A stretch of 64,000 nt of DNA from Vibrio gigantis (GCF_024347515.1 NZ_AP025493.1:1736001-1800000); one strand, 5' to 3'; shown: positions 25,934 to 35,244, counted from the first letter of the stretch. Notes: generated from the letters alone by a model not told the origin. A program made the numbers and translations.

Positions 25934-26107
25934 TTATTCATCGGGTCTTATCGAATAAAGATCGTTGATATGTTTTCCTTCGCTAACATACCAATTCATC
26001 GCTTCCTGTCGATTGTGAACGAATATCGTGATTGTGGTTATTGAACCATCGTCAAAATAACAAAGCTCATATTCTAAATCGCTTGGGTGCTCAGGAATAG
26101 CGGCCAT
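25934..26107 (-). CDS. small hypothetical protein, 57 residues
   Basis: The frame starts at the ATG complementing 26105-26107, is preceded by an excellent GGGAGG ribosome site, and stops at 25934. The peptide MAAIPEHPSDLEYELCYFDD continues as an alternating strand pattern (GSITTITIFVHNRQEAMNWY) and is acidic overall. It has no signal or membrane segment. I do not recognise it, but the strong ribosome site and coding-like composition argue that it is real. Confidence 0.65.
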   Translation of the reverse strand: MAAIPEHPSDLEYELCYFDDGSITTITIFVHNRQEAMNWYVSEGKHINDLYSIRPDE

Positions 26108-26391
26108 AGCTTGCCTCCCAAATAATCAATCATTTAAAAATACGCTGACCCGTTTCTTTTATAGGGTTCGCACTACGTCAAATGAGTAATAAAAATCAAG
26201 TTATATCACTGCCGTTAATTATTTTTAGTTTAATCATTTGCCTAAATAGACGGTTTAGCAAGGTGAAGTCTCAATTTATCTTAAAGTTTTTACGATTAAC
26301 TGCTTTTATAGCTAATGTTATAAGATCAAGAGTGAATCTGATAAGGCTGTTTACAGGTTCGCTGATCAGTAAAGGGTTGTGAGAGGGTGTA

Positions 26392-27228
26392 ATGAGAAAA
26401 TGCCGTTGGTTAGTGATATTGGTGTGCTTTCTATTTGCTGGATGTGGGACAAAATTCGCCTATAACAATATCAGTTGGTTTGCGGTTAGTTATATCGAAG
26501 ACTTTGTTTCGTTATCTAATAGTCAAGAGTCCGAGCTAGAAGCCCGCCTAGACTCATTGCAAGTCTGGCATAAAGAAACTCAACTTCCTCTATATATTTC
26601 GCAATTAGAAGTGATTCAAAGTATTGCTCGTGCTGATATGAACTCTGCCTTTATCGTTGACCAGAGCGAACAAATTAAAAATCATATTCGCGCTATCGTC
26701 AATAAGTTTGCCCCCGATGTTTACGCGTTAAGTATGCAATTGAGCCCTAAGCAAGATAGTGAGTTCTTACAAAACTTTAGAGAAAAGCAGCAAGACTATT
26801 ACGAAGGAAGATTGTCGTTGAATGACGAAGATTCCAGAGGTCGATATCGAAATCGAATAGAAGAGAGGCTAGAACGATGGCTAGGGTCGGTATCGAAAGA
26901 ACAAAAACAGATTATTTTCACTTGGTCTCAAGAATGGGTAAATACCAACGATAGCTGGCGTCAATATCAAAATAATACCTACCAAGATCTCACAACACTG
27001 ATGGGAAAGAAGAGTGATCTACATATCGCTCAGCCAATTATTATGAACTTGCTTCTGAATAATGAAGCTTATTATCCAGACGAATTGGAATCTAAGCTTA
27101 ATAAAAATATGCAGACATCAGCCAAATTCTTGGTGGATATCGCCGCAATCAGTAGTGATAAGCAATGGTCTTATTTCATGAATGAATTAGAGAGTCTCGA
27201 ATCTACACTGGTGACGCTGCAGGAGTAG
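26392..27228 (+). CDS. DUF6279-family lipoprotein
   Basis: The protein (278 residues) has a lipoprotein signal with lipobox LFAG-C18 (MRKCRWLVILVCFLFAGCGT) and should be anchored in the outer or inner membrane facing the periplasm. The mature part begins with 'FAYNNISWFAVSYIEDFVSL', characteristic of the DUF6279 family, and is almost wholly alpha-helical. Its function is unknown. The upstream 280 bases are AT-rich; a 66-codon frame there looks non-coding. A hairpin terminator follows. Confidence 0.82.
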   Translation: MRKCRWLVILVCFLFAGCGTKFAYNNISWFAVSYIEDFVSLSNSQESELEARLDSLQVWHKETQLPLYISQLEVIQSIARADMNSAFIVDQSEQIKNHIRAIVNKFAPDVYALSMQLSPKQDSEFLQNFREKQQDYYEGRLSLNDEDSRGRYRNRIEERLERWLGSVSKEQKQIIFTWSQEWVNTNDSWRQYQNNTYQDLTTLMGKKSDLHIAQPIIMNLLLNNEAYYPDELESKLNKNMQTSAKFLVDIAAISSDKQWSYFMNELESLESTLVTLQE

Positions 27229-27254
27229 GGGACAAGTAAGCTTCGTTAATAACT

Positions 27255-27288
27255 AAAAAGGCTGATCGTGTTAAACTAATCAGCCTTT
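27255..27288. terminator. hairpin terminator between convergent genes
   Basis: AAAGGCTGAT (27257-27266) pairs with ATCAGCCTTT (27279-27288). The A run at 27254-27258 favours the minus-strand exonuclease transcript, while the plus side has only three T residues. Confidence 0.75.
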
Positions 27289-27313
27289 CAAACATTATCG
27301 CATGGTAAGGGTT

Positions 27314-27937
27314 TTAACCTCGATTACTCATCAACAGCTTTGCAATAGAGCCTTTAGCGGTCTTAGATATTTTCTGCATCAGTTGAAAGCTCGGTTGTTG
27401 AATACCGTGGTCGCTTTGTAGTTCATCAATCATCAATAACCACAGTCTAGCTGTCATTTCTGAATCGGCTAACGCTCTGTGGAAAGTACCGTCGTTGTCG
27501 ATATTCTTGAAACGCACAAGGTCGCCTAACTTATGAGTCGGCGCGTCTTGGATTAGACGACGAGCAATCAGCATTGAGCAGGCAAACTGTCCATTGTAAT
27601 CGCGACCAATATTATCTAATTCCGCATCAAGAAAGCGCTTATCAAATGAGGCATTGTGAGCGACAAGTTGGCTGTCTTGAATGAAGTCTGCAAACTCATC
27701 CATCACTTCACTACAACTGGCCGCTGTGCTTAACATACGGTTACTGATTCCGGTATAACCTTCAATGAATCCACTAACACGAAATCCTGGGTTCATGAGT
27801 TGTTGGAAGGTGTCGACGACTTCGCCGTTAACTAATTTAACCGCACCGATTTCAATCGCTCGGTCACCCATGTTTGGTGATAAGCCTGTGGTTTCGAAAT
27901 CGAGAACGATAACGGAGTCTGCGGAGTTTGGAGCCAT
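27314..27937 (-). CDS. DEDDh-family 3'-5' exonuclease (DnaQ-like)
   Basis: The protein (207 residues) has the three exonuclease motifs of the DnaQ superfamily: D13-x-E15 in 'VLDFETTGLS', 'HNASFDKRFL' for ExoII, and 'HRALADSEMTARL' for ExoIII with the His of the DEDDh subgroup. Two metal ions would be bound by D13, E15 and the two later Asp residues. The length and lack of extra domains fit a stand-alone proofreading-like or RNA-trimming exonuclease rather than the Pol III epsilon subunit. The substrate is uncertain. The ATG at 27937 has GGA upstream. Confidence 0.85.
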   Translation of the reverse strand: MAPNSADSVIVLDFETTGLSPNMGDRAIEIGAVKLVNGEVVDTFQQLMNPGFRVSGFIEGYTGISNRMLSTAASCSEVMDEFADFIQDSQLVAHNASFDKRFLDAELDNIGRDYNGQFACSMLIARRLIQDAPTHKLGDLVRFKNIDNDGTFHRALADSEMTARLWLLMIDELQSDHGIQQPSFQLMQKISKTAKGSIAKLLMSNRG

Positions 27938-28004
27938 CGTGTTTCCTAATTACTATTGGGTTGTATCGCTTTATATGGAGCGTTTAGTCTTGCTACAGGG
28001 CGAT

Positions 28005-28409
28005 CTATTGCGTGTTGTTGCTGATAGTGAGCTCAGTGTAACCCGTCGAATCGTCATGCTCTCTGTTGAAGGTCAAGGTATCGTAGCGGTGAACAATCAA
28101 TTCAGCGGTGGTTGCGATAATCGTCCCTTCAAGCAAATGCCCACCAATCACATTTCCATTTTCATCAGCAACCGATATATGAACATGCTGGTGGTTTGGG
28201 GTTAGCGTTGCCATAAGCGACACAATTTCGAACGGAGCTGTGATTAGCTTGGTGTTGTTCGCATTAGCCAAACGAATATTGAGTTGAGAAACACACCCGA
28301 CACAAGACGCGACAGAGCCCGCAGAGATATTGTGCGCTGTCACAAACTTTTGGAGTTCAAGCTTTAGATCTTGGCCTCGGGTTAATCTCGTTGCGATAGG
28401 AGTGATCAT
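28005..28409 (-). CDS. PPC/DUF296-domain protein
   Basis: This 134-residue protein consists of a single PPC (DUF296) domain. Conserved histidines H73, H75 and H77 ('PNHQHVHISV') and H91 in 'IGGHLLEG' probably form the metal site of the trimer. In plants the domain follows AT-hooks; bacterial versions stand alone and their function is not established. 'DNA-binding' labels for this family come from the plant fusion and should not be taken over. It lies 68 bases upstream of the DEDDh exonuclease gene on the same strand and may be co-transcribed. Confidence 0.8.
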   Translation of the reverse strand: MITPIATRLTRGQDLKLELQKFVTAHNISAGSVASCVGCVSQLNIRLANANNTKLITAPFEIVSLMATLTPNHQHVHISVADENGNVIGGHLLEGTIIATTAELIVHRYDTLTFNREHDDSTGYTELTISNNTQ

Positions 28410-28444
28410 CTTATTGCCTCAGTTTTATTTGTATTTCAAAGAAC

Positions 28445-28470
28445 AAAACGAAGCCACATTGGGCTTCGTC
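28445..28470 (-). terminator. terminator of the rhlE-like gene
   Basis: ACGAAGCC (28448-28455) pairs with GGCTTCGT (28462-28469). On the minus strand the stem is followed by TTTTGTTC, about 55 bases past the helicase stop codon. Confidence 0.75.
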
Positions 28471-28522
28471 TTATTTTTATTTTGGCTAACGCGACTTTCG
28501 CATTTTCTGTAGCTGAAATTAC

Positions 28523-29719
28523 TTAGTCTTGTTGCTGTTCTCTTTTCTTCTTAGGAACGAAGTTCAATACTGAAATTGGTACTTCTTTGCGTGGTTCGAA
28601 ACCTTCAACAACGCGACGTTCAATCAAGTGGCCAAGACGTTTTTCAATGATGCACAGGTTTTTGAAGTTATCTTTCGATAGGAAAGAGATCGCTTCACCA
28701 GACGCATCAGCACGGCCTGTACGACCAATACGGTGAACATAGTCGTCAGCTGGGAATGGGATGTCGTAGTTCACTACGCGACTTAGATTATCGATATCGA
28801 TACCACGAGCAGCAACACCTGTTGCAACTAGATATTTTAGACGACCTTTCTTGAAGTCAGCCAGAATCTTTTCACGAATCGCTTGGCTACGTCCACTGTG
28901 GAAAGCTTCAGCTTGGATGCCACGCTTTTCAAGTTGAGCAACCAACTTAGCCGCACCGTGCTTGGTCTCGATAAAGATAAGCGCTTGGTCCCACTCACCG
29001 TCAGTGATCATGTGGCTTAATAGTGCAGACTTACGGTCTTTATCGACGGTCACCAACCATTGTTCGATGTTTGCTTTAGAAGCGTCAGTTTTGGCGATAG
29101 AAATCTCTTCCGCTTCACTGATTGCGCTTTTTGCTAGCGCACGAACTGGCGTTGATAGCGTTGCTGAGAACAACAAATTTTGAATGTTTTGTGGCAAACG
29201 CGCGATGATCTTGTTGATGTCTTCAATGAAACCCATGTCTAGCATACGGTCGGCTTCATCAAGAACCAGTACTTCGACTTCATCAAAGTGAACGGCACGT
29301 TGCCCGTACATGTCGATCAAACGGCCTGGTGTTGCCACAAGAATATCTACGCCTTCAATAAGACGATCTTTCTGGTGCTGGTAAGACACGCCACCGTACA
29401 TCGCTAATGATGTTAGGTTTAGGAACTTCGCGTACTTAGTAATGTTCTGTTCAACTTGAATCGCAAGCTCACGAGTTGGTGTCAGAATAACAGCACGAAT
29501 ACGTTTTTTACGTTGTGTTTCACCTTTACTTAGCATTTCTAAGATAGGGAGAACAAAGCTCGCAGTTTTACCTGTACCTGTTTGTGCAGCAGCAATAAGG
29601 TTCTTACCAGAAAGTACAATCGGAATTGCTTTTTCTTGAATAGAGGTTGGCTTTTCATAGCCTTGTTTTGCAACGGCTTTAACAATAGGTGAGCTTAATC
29701 CAAGCTTGGAAAATGGCAT
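28523..29719 (-). CDS. rhlE: DEAD-box RNA helicase, RhlE type
   Basis: The protein (398 residues) has all helicase motifs: the Q motif near residues 20-27 ('YEKPTSIQEKAIP'), 'AAQTGTGKTASF', 'PTRELAIQ', 'VLDEADRMLDMGF', 'FSATLS' and 'HRIGRTGRADASG'. The N-terminus MPFSKLGLSSPIVKAVAKQGY is typical of RhlE. The C-terminal extension is short (about 25 residues, ending KKKREQQQD), so this is a minimal RhlE. These enzymes remodel RNA in ribosome assembly or decay and often aid growth in the cold. A gene encoding DbpA lies 3 kb away. It is divergent from bluB. Confidence 0.9.
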   Translation of the reverse strand: MPFSKLGLSSPIVKAVAKQGYEKPTSIQEKAIPIVLSGKNLIAAAQTGTGKTASFVLPILEMLSKGETQRKKRIRAVILTPTRELAIQVEQNITKYAKFLNLTSLAMYGGVSYQHQKDRLIEGVDILVATPGRLIDMYGQRAVHFDEVEVLVLDEADRMLDMGFIEDINKIIARLPQNIQNLLFSATLSTPVRALAKSAISEAEEISIAKTDASKANIEQWLVTVDKDRKSALLSHMITDGEWDQALIFIETKHGAAKLVAQLEKRGIQAEAFHSGRSQAIREKILADFKKGRLKYLVATGVAARGIDIDNLSRVVNYDIPFPADDYVHRIGRTGRADASGEAISFLSKDNFKNLCIIEKRLGHLIERRVVEGFEPRKEVPISVLNFVPKKKREQQQD

Positions 29720-29886
29720 AAGTTTCTCGGTATGATTTGGCTAAATAGCGATGGAAAGGTTCAACAATCTTATACAAGGATAAGATTAATGGCGGCATTC
29801 TACCATGTTGCTTGTGTACCGCTAGTAACATAGACACTTTAGTTGGATAATACTGGCTCAATAAGACGACGATAAGACAGGGATGT

Positions 29887-30555
29887 ATGGAAATTACGCC
29901 GAATGAACGCGATGCAGTATATAAAACGATTTTTTCTCGCCGAGATGTTCGTGGTCAGTTTCTTCCTGATGAGATCCCAGAAGACGTTTTGATGCGTGTG
30001 CTAACCGCAGCGCACCATGCTCCCAGTGTGGGGTTCATGCAGCCTTGGGATTTTGTCGTCGTTCGTGATATCGAAACCAAACAGCAGATCAAAGCGGGTT
30101 TCAATCAGGCTCATGCAGAATCCGCGGAAATGTTCACCGATGAAAAGCAGGCGATGTATAAGCGTCTAAAGCTAGAAGGTATCGTCGAATCACCTATCGG
30201 TATCTGTGTGACTTGCGACCGTAATCGAACCGGAAAGGTTGTGTTAGGTAGAACCATTAAACAAGAGATGGATCTATACAGCACCGTTTGCGCGGTTCAA
30301 AACCTGTGGCTCGCGGCAAGAGCCGAAAACCTAGGTTTAGGATGGGTGAGTATCCTGCATGACTCAACACTGCGAGACGCATTAGATATCCCAGAAAACA
30401 TCGATATCGTGGCGTATTTATGTATTGGCTACGTTGATCATTTCAAAGATAAACCAGAACTTGAAACCATGGGTTGGCTACCAAGGAGAGACGTGAATTC
30501 AGCGATTCATGAAGGGAAGTGGAACCCTAAGCAGCTGCAGATTGATGAAAAGTAA
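29887..30555 (+). CDS. bluB: 5,6-dimethylbenzimidazole synthase BluB
   Basis: The protein (222 residues) is a flavin-destructase of the nitroreductase fold. It breaks reduced FMN with oxygen to make 5,6-dimethylbenzimidazole, the lower ligand of vitamin B12. Diagnostic segments are 'IFSRRDVRGQFLPDEIPEDV', 'AAHHAPSVGFMQPWDFVVV' and 'LWLAARAENLGLGWVSIL'. The key Asp in 'RRDVR' is present. No other cobalamin genes are nearby, so the ligand would serve a salvage or remodelling pathway encoded elsewhere. A terminator at 30587-30613 closes it. Confidence 0.93.
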   Translation: MEITPNERDAVYKTIFSRRDVRGQFLPDEIPEDVLMRVLTAAHHAPSVGFMQPWDFVVVRDIETKQQIKAGFNQAHAESAEMFTDEKQAMYKRLKLEGIVESPIGICVTCDRNRTGKVVLGRTIKQEMDLYSTVCAVQNLWLAARAENLGLGWVSILHDSTLRDALDIPENIDIVAYLCIGYVDHFKDKPELETMGWLPRRDVNSAIHEGKWNPKQLQIDEK

Positions 30556-30586
30556 CTGCTTCAACAGAAACACTGATATTAAGATC

Positions 30587-30613
30587 TAAAAAAGGGCTCA
30601 TTGAGCCCTTTTT
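30587..30613. terminator. bidirectional terminator after bluB
   Basis: AAAAAGGGCTC and GAGCCCTTTTT pair around a three-base ATT loop. It lies between convergent bluB and the FAD-protein gene and can serve both. Confidence 0.93.
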
Positions 30614-30636
30614 GATATTTGCTTTAAGCCGAGACC

Positions 30637-32268
30637 TTAAGCGATCTCAATTTTCTCAGCTTGGTTTTGTTCTGCCATAGACAGCGCTAAAGCTTCAGCG
30701 ACTTTAATACCGTCGATACCAGCAGATAAGATACCACCTGCGTAGCCTGCGCCTTCACCTGCAGGGAAGAAGCCCTTAAGGTTGATGCTTTGGTAGTCTT
30801 TGCCACGCTTGATGCATACAGGAGAAGAGGTTCGAGTCTCAACACCTGTTAGTAGGCCGTCTGGTGTAGAGAAACCTTTGATCTTCTTCTCGAACGCTGG
30901 GATTGCTTCACGAATCGCTTCGATAGCAAAATCAGGCAGCGCTTTTGAAATGTCTGTTAGGTGGATACCCGGTGTGAAAGACGGTTGTACTTCACCGATG
31001 GCACTTGGATCGCGGCCTTTCAGGAAGTCGCCAATTTTCTGTGCTGGTGCATCGTAGTTTTCGCCACCAAGAACATAAGCACCGCTTTCTAGTTCTCGTT
31101 GTAAACGGATACCAGCCAGTGCGTCACCTGGGTAATCGCGTTCTGGGTCGATACCAACAACGATTGCGCTGTTTGCGTTACGTTCTGCACGAGAGTATTG
31201 GCTCATACCGTTCGTTACAACGCGGCCTTCTTCAGAGGTTGCAGCAACCACAGTACCACCAGGACACATACAAAAGCTGTATACAGTGCGGCCATTCTTA
31301 CAGTGGTGAACCAGTTTGTAGTCAGCCGCACCTAGAATTGGGTTGCCTGCATTCTTGCCGAAACGAGCTTCATCAATCATTGATTGCTTGTGTTCGATAC
31401 GGAAACCTACAGAGAAAGGCTTTGCTTCCATGTAAACGCCACGGTCGTGTAGCATTTCGAACGTGTCACGAGCACTGTGGCCAACAGCCAGTACAACGTG
31501 GCGAGACTTAATCTCTTCACCGTTAGAAAGCGTTAAGCCAGTGATTTGACCGTCTTCCATGTGTACGTCGTCTACGCGAGTGCTAAAGCGGATTTCGCCA
31601 CCTAGTTCAATGATAGAAGCACGCATCTTTTCGATCATGGTAACCAGTTTGAAGGTACCGATGTGCGGCTTGCTTACGTATAGAATTTCTTCTGGTGCGC
31701 CAGCTGCAACGAACTCTTCGATTACTTTACGGCCGTAGTGTTTTGGGTCTTTAACTTGGCTGTACAGCTTACCGTCAGAGAACGTACCTGCGCCACCTTC
31801 ACCAAACTGTACGTTTGATTCTGTGTTTAATGTGCGTTTACGCCAGAAACCAAAGGTATCTTTAGTACGTTCACGAACTTCTTTACCACGTTCAACGATG
31901 ATTGGGTTGAAGCCCATTTGAGCAAGCACTAGACCAGCGAACAAACCACAAGGGCCAAAGCCGATAACAACAGGGCGTTCAGTTTGGTTTTCAACGGCTT
32001 TAGCAACGAATTTGTATTCCATGTCTGGAGTAACTTTTACGTGCGGGTCGCTGATGAATTGCTCTAGCAGCTCAGCTTCGTTTTCAACGAGAACATCTAG
32101 CGTGTAGATAAGTAGGATCTTCGATTTCTTACGAGCATCGTAGCCACGTTTAAAGATATTAAAAGAAAGTACCTGATCAGAGTTAATACCAAGCTTCGCT
32201 TCAATCGCGTCTTGAATGGCAGACTCTTCGTGGTCTAGTGGAAGTTTAATTTCGGTTAAACGTATCAT
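30637..32268 (-). CDS. large FAD-dependent oxidoreductase (uncharacterised dehydrogenase group)
   Basis: The protein (543 residues) has an N-terminal domain of about 95 residues, then the FAD-binding Rossmann motif 'PVVIGFGPCGLFAGLVLAQM' near residue 100, with the ribose-binding Glu in 'IIVERG'. Further FAD motifs include 'VQFGEGGAGTFSDGKLYSQV' and the C-terminal 'GFFPAGEGAGYAGGI'. The conserved 'SFCMCPGGTVVAA' contains two cysteines. The family is widespread in bacteria and annotated only as FAD-dependent dehydrogenase; the electron acceptor and substrate are unknown. It is cytoplasmic and monocistronic. The ATG at 32268 is the obvious start. Confidence 0.85.
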   Translation of the reverse strand: MIRLTEIKLPLDHEESAIQDAIEAKLGINSDQVLSFNIFKRGYDARKKSKILLIYTLDVLVENEAELLEQFISDPHVKVTPDMEYKFVAKAVENQTERPVVIGFGPCGLFAGLVLAQMGFNPIIVERGKEVRERTKDTFGFWRKRTLNTESNVQFGEGGAGTFSDGKLYSQVKDPKHYGRKVIEEFVAAGAPEEILYVSKPHIGTFKLVTMIEKMRASIIELGGEIRFSTRVDDVHMEDGQITGLTLSNGEEIKSRHVVLAVGHSARDTFEMLHDRGVYMEAKPFSVGFRIEHKQSMIDEARFGKNAGNPILGAADYKLVHHCKNGRTVYSFCMCPGGTVVAATSEEGRVVTNGMSQYSRAERNANSAIVVGIDPERDYPGDALAGIRLQRELESGAYVLGGENYDAPAQKIGDFLKGRDPSAIGEVQPSFTPGIHLTDISKALPDFAIEAIREAIPAFEKKIKGFSTPDGLLTGVETRTSSPVCIKRGKDYQSINLKGFFPAGEGAGYAGGILSAGIDGIKVAEALALSMAEQNQAEKIEIA

Positions 32269-32522
32269 TTAGATGTCTCGTTTTTTATAGGTGTCTTAGC
32301 TAGACCACTTCTAAACACAGAGTTTGATGAAAACGCTGATGTTGAAAGAAGCGATAAGCTCACAATGGCGCGCATTTTACGAGAAATTGATTTATCTGTC
32401 ATACTAATTTGGAAACATGGAGCAAATAGACACGATATTAGAGCCGTATGATGTTGAATTTTGCTTTGGGATGAGTATTATCCCCATTCTTCAATTTTGA
32501 CTAACATATAGAGCAGAGCATC

Positions 32523-32846
32523 ATGGCATTTGTCGTAGGCGATAATTGTATTCAATGTAAATACACAGACTGTGTGGCCGTGTGCCCCGCAGATGCGTTC
32601 CATGAAGGCCCGAATTTCATGGTAATTAACCCGATCGAATGCATCGATTGTGGTTTATGTGTACCTGAATGTGATGCTCAAGCGATCTTCCAAGAAGACG
32701 AGCTGCCAGAAGATCAAAAAATCTTCATTGAAGTGAATGCCGAGCTTGCCGAGATCTGGCCAGTGCAAACGGAAGTCAAAGCACCGATGGATGAAGCTGA
32801 AAAGTGGAATGGTGTCGCTGATAAGTTGGCAATGCTAGAAAAGTAA
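32523..32846 (+). CDS. fdxA: 7Fe ferredoxin FdxA
   Basis: The protein (107 residues) is a 3Fe-4S/4Fe-4S ferredoxin. The N-terminal cluster ligands are in C9-I-Q-C12 through C17-V-A-V-C21-P, and the second set is 'CIDCGLCVPECD'. The C-terminal extension of about 50 residues (ending DKLAMLEK) is typical of FdxA from proteobacteria. It transfers single electrons in the cytoplasm; the physiological partner is not known. An AGAGCAGAGC stretch precedes the ATG. It lies divergent to a large FAD protein, a possible partner by position only. It ends in a strong terminator. Confidence 0.94.
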   Translation: MAFVVGDNCIQCKYTDCVAVCPADAFHEGPNFMVINPIECIDCGLCVPECDAQAIFQEDELPEDQKIFIEVNAELAEIWPVQTEVKAPMDEAEKWNGVADKLAMLEK

Positions 32847-32866
32847 TTGTTGAAAAGAACTCAAAT

Positions 32867-32902
32867 AAAAAGGCGTACTGATTTAATCAATACGCCTTTT
32901 TT
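32867..32902. terminator. bidirectional terminator between fdxA and the methyltransferase gene
   Basis: AAAAGGCGTA (32867-32876) pairs with TACGCCTTTT (32891-32900), followed by two more T residues. Confidence 0.9.
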
Positions 32903-32943
32903 AATATCTGAACACTATCAACTGGATCGTTAGCTTATGAGAC

Positions 32944-33678
32944 CTAGCTATGCTGACGGCGCATGTTGTCGAGGATGATACCTGTCGCCATTGCTACGTT
33001 TAAAGATTCTGCGCCACCGAATGCTGGAATCGTAATCTTGTCAGTCACGTATTTAGCCGCATGTTCACGGATACCGTGAGACTCGCTGCCCATCAGCAAA
33101 ATACCGTTGGCAGTGAAGTCAGTCTTATGAACGCTTTCACCTTCTAAAAACGCGCCGTAAACAGGTAGGTTCGCTTGCTCTAAATATGTTGGCAAATCCG
33201 TTTGGCTAACGTGCACTCGACCAAAGCTACCCATAGTCGCACTGATGGTTTTAGGGTTGTATGGGTCTGCGCAATCGCTGCTCGCAACGATATGTTTGAT
33301 GCCATACCAGTCGGCTACGCGAATAATCGTACCTAGGTTACCTGGGTCTGAAACGCCATCAAGTGCGATCATCAAACCTGTCGCTTCTGGTAATTCAACC
33401 TTCGGGATCTCAACCACGGCAATTGCGGCATTGTTACTAACCAAAGTACTTGCTTTGGTTAGATCGTCTAGCGAAGCTTCTACACAATCAAACTCAATCA
33501 GTGATGCGTGATTTTCTGATAGGAAATCCGCAGTCGCAAAGACGTTTTTTACGACTAAGTCACTATTGAACAGCTCAAGAACGTTCTTTTCACCTTGAAC
33601 TAGAAACAGGCCGTGGGCTTTACGTTGTTTCTTTTGGCCCAAAGCACGAAGGAGTTTTAATTGGTTTTTTGAAATCAT
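32944..33678 (-). CDS. SpoU/TrmH-family RNA methyltransferase
   Basis: The protein has 244 residues. The N-terminal 90 residues form the small substrate-binding domain; the rest is the knotted SPOUT domain. All three SpoU motifs are present: 'DGVSDPGNLGTIIRVADWYG', 'LLMGSESHGI' and 'IPAFGGAESLNVAMATGIIL'. It should 2'-O-methylate a ribose in rRNA or tRNA using S-adenosylmethionine; the target nucleotide cannot be read from the sequence. The layout resembles RlmB/TsnR-type enzymes. It is convergent with fdxA. Confidence 0.88.
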   Translation of the reverse strand: MISKNQLKLLRALGQKKQRKAHGLFLVQGEKNVLELFNSDLVVKNVFATADFLSENHASLIEFDCVEASLDDLTKASTLVSNNAAIAVVEIPKVELPEATGLMIALDGVSDPGNLGTIIRVADWYGIKHIVASSDCADPYNPKTISATMGSFGRVHVSQTDLPTYLEQANLPVYGAFLEGESVHKTDFTANGILLMGSESHGIREHAAKYVTDKITIPAFGGAESLNVAMATGIILDNMRRQHS

Positions 33679-33781
33679 GTTTTTATCCTAGATATAAGCC
33701 CGCGCATTATAGAGCAAAGGTTGGATAACCAAAAGCGTGATGACTCAATGCGATCCACATAACAAGTAAAAGAGACCCACT

Positions 33782-33812
33782 TAAAAAAGAAAAGCGCACT
33801 AAATAGCGCGCT
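33782..33812 (-). terminator. terminator of the Tas-like reductase gene
   Basis: AGCGCACT (33793-33800) and AGCGCGCT (33805-33812) form an 8-bp stem with one G-U pair. On the minus strand it is followed by TTTTCTTTTTT. Confidence 0.82.
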
Positions 33813-33862
33813 CTTATAGGATTTACTCAAGCTGAACAGAGCAGGTATAGCTCAACCAAAGA

Positions 33863-34915
33863 TTAATACGGCACAGGATAGCGTTTAAAGACAGCGTTGA
33901 TATCGGTAAGGATCTCTTCAGACAGCGGCTTACTGAACGCTGCCACGTTTTCTTTCAACTGTTCCATGGTGGTGGCGCCGATAATGGTCGAGGTAACACC
34001 GTCGACTTGGTTACACCACGCTAATGCCAGTTGACTCGGTGTGAATCCATGAGCATTTGCCACTTCAACATACCCTTTCACTGCTTCATTGGCAGATTCA
34101 GTGTCGCGGAAAATGCCTTTACGCTGCATGTAAGTCCAGCGACTACCTTCCGGCCTTGCACCATCAATGTATTTACCACTTAGCATACCGGCAGCCAAAG
34201 GTGACCACGGCAGATAAGCGACATCTTCATGTACACAGTTCTCAATCAAATAAGGCCAATCTTTGGTGTGCAGGAGGCTGAATTCATTCTGGATAGAGAC
34301 CATACGCGGTAAATCATGTTTTTCGGCTAACTTAAGGTAAGTGTTAATGCCCCAAGTACTGTCATCAGATAGGCCAACATGGCGGATTTTTCCTGCTTTA
34401 ATACAGCTCGCTAGAGCTTGTAAAATCTCCAACATTTCAGCTTCATGCTGCTGTCGATCGATGTCGCTGAAATGAATCTGATTTGGAAAATGTTTACCGA
34501 AGTGTGGTGTCGTGCGGTTTGGCCAATGAAGTTGGTACAAATCGATATAATCCGTTTGCAAGCGCTTTAATGATGCATCAACCGCGGCGATGACCGCTTC
34601 ACCTGTGATAGGGCCACCGTTACGAACCCAAGGAAGCCCAGGCCCGGCTATTTTGCTCGCAATGATCAACTCTTGTCGACGTTGTGGGTTACGCGATAAC
34701 CAGTTACCAATAATTGCTTCTGTTTTGCCATAGGTATCTGGAGATGGTGGAACTGCGTACATTTCTGCAGTATCGATAAAGTTAATACCTTGGCTTAATG
34801 CGTATTCGATTTGTTGGTCGGCTTGCTGTTGCGTATTTTGTAGCCCCCAAGTCATGCTACCAAGACAGATACGGGAAACGGGAATTTGACTACTTCCTAG
34901 CTTTGAATATTCCAT
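33863..34915 (-). CDS. Tas-like aldo/keto reductase
   Basis: I placed the start at ATG 34915 (350 residues, MEYSKLGSSQIPVSRICLGS), which has AGGAAT upstream; longer in-frame starts add a non-homologous leader. The AKR barrel shows Asp and Tyr in 'FIDTAEMYAVPPSP', Lys in 'IASKIAGPG' and His in 'YQLHWPNR'. The order and spacing, with 'YGKTEAIIGNWL' and 'NQVDGVTSTIIGATTMEQLK', match the E. coli Tas group, which has NADPH-dependent reductase activity of uncertain physiological use. It is the second AKR in the window and is distinct from the YdhF-like one. Confidence 0.88.
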   Translation of the reverse strand: MEYSKLGSSQIPVSRICLGSMTWGLQNTQQQADQQIEYALSQGINFIDTAEMYAVPPSPDTYGKTEAIIGNWLSRNPQRRQELIIASKIAGPGLPWVRNGGPITGEAVIAAVDASLKRLQTDYIDLYQLHWPNRTTPHFGKHFPNQIHFSDIDRQQHEAEMLEILQALASCIKAGKIRHVGLSDDSTWGINTYLKLAEKHDLPRMVSIQNEFSLLHTKDWPYLIENCVHEDVAYLPWSPLAAGMLSGKYIDGARPEGSRWTYMQRKGIFRDTESANEAVKGYVEVANAHGFTPSQLALAWCNQVDGVTSTIIGATTMEQLKENVAAFSKPLSEEILTDINAVFKRYPVPY

Positions 34916-35174
34916 TGAATTCGGGATTCCTGTGGTTAGGTTCTCTGGCGCTCGCATTATAGTTTTGAAAAGAGGGCGAGTGAGGAATGAAAACGAATAT
35001 AAATTATTAGCACAAAATGACACGATAAGGTATGGCATCGGGGAGTTTAGTGAGTCATTTCTCAGTGCCGAGCTTTCTGCAGCATATATAAAAATACGTT
35101 CGTGAAAACTTATGAGGTAAACGGTGAATGAATTTAGTGGTTAAAGCTGGGGGGATGAAAATACTTCGCGAATA

Positions 35175-35208
35175 AAAAAGCTCTACAGGATAGTGAATAG
35201 AGCTTTTT
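35175..35208 (-). terminator. terminator of the 48-residue gene
   Basis: AAAAAGCTCTA (35175-35185) pairs with TAGAGCTTTTT (35198-35208), 36 bases past the stop codon of the small minus-strand gene. Confidence 0.88.
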
Positions 35209-35244
35209 CATAGGGGGTCTGAGTAGTGCTAGATATTACTTGAG

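Noticed and set aside
26182..26382. 66-codon plus-strand frame before the DUF6279 lipoprotein
   Set aside because: AT-rich, hydrophobic-basic mix without a ribosome site or signal pattern; looks like chance in low-GC DNA.
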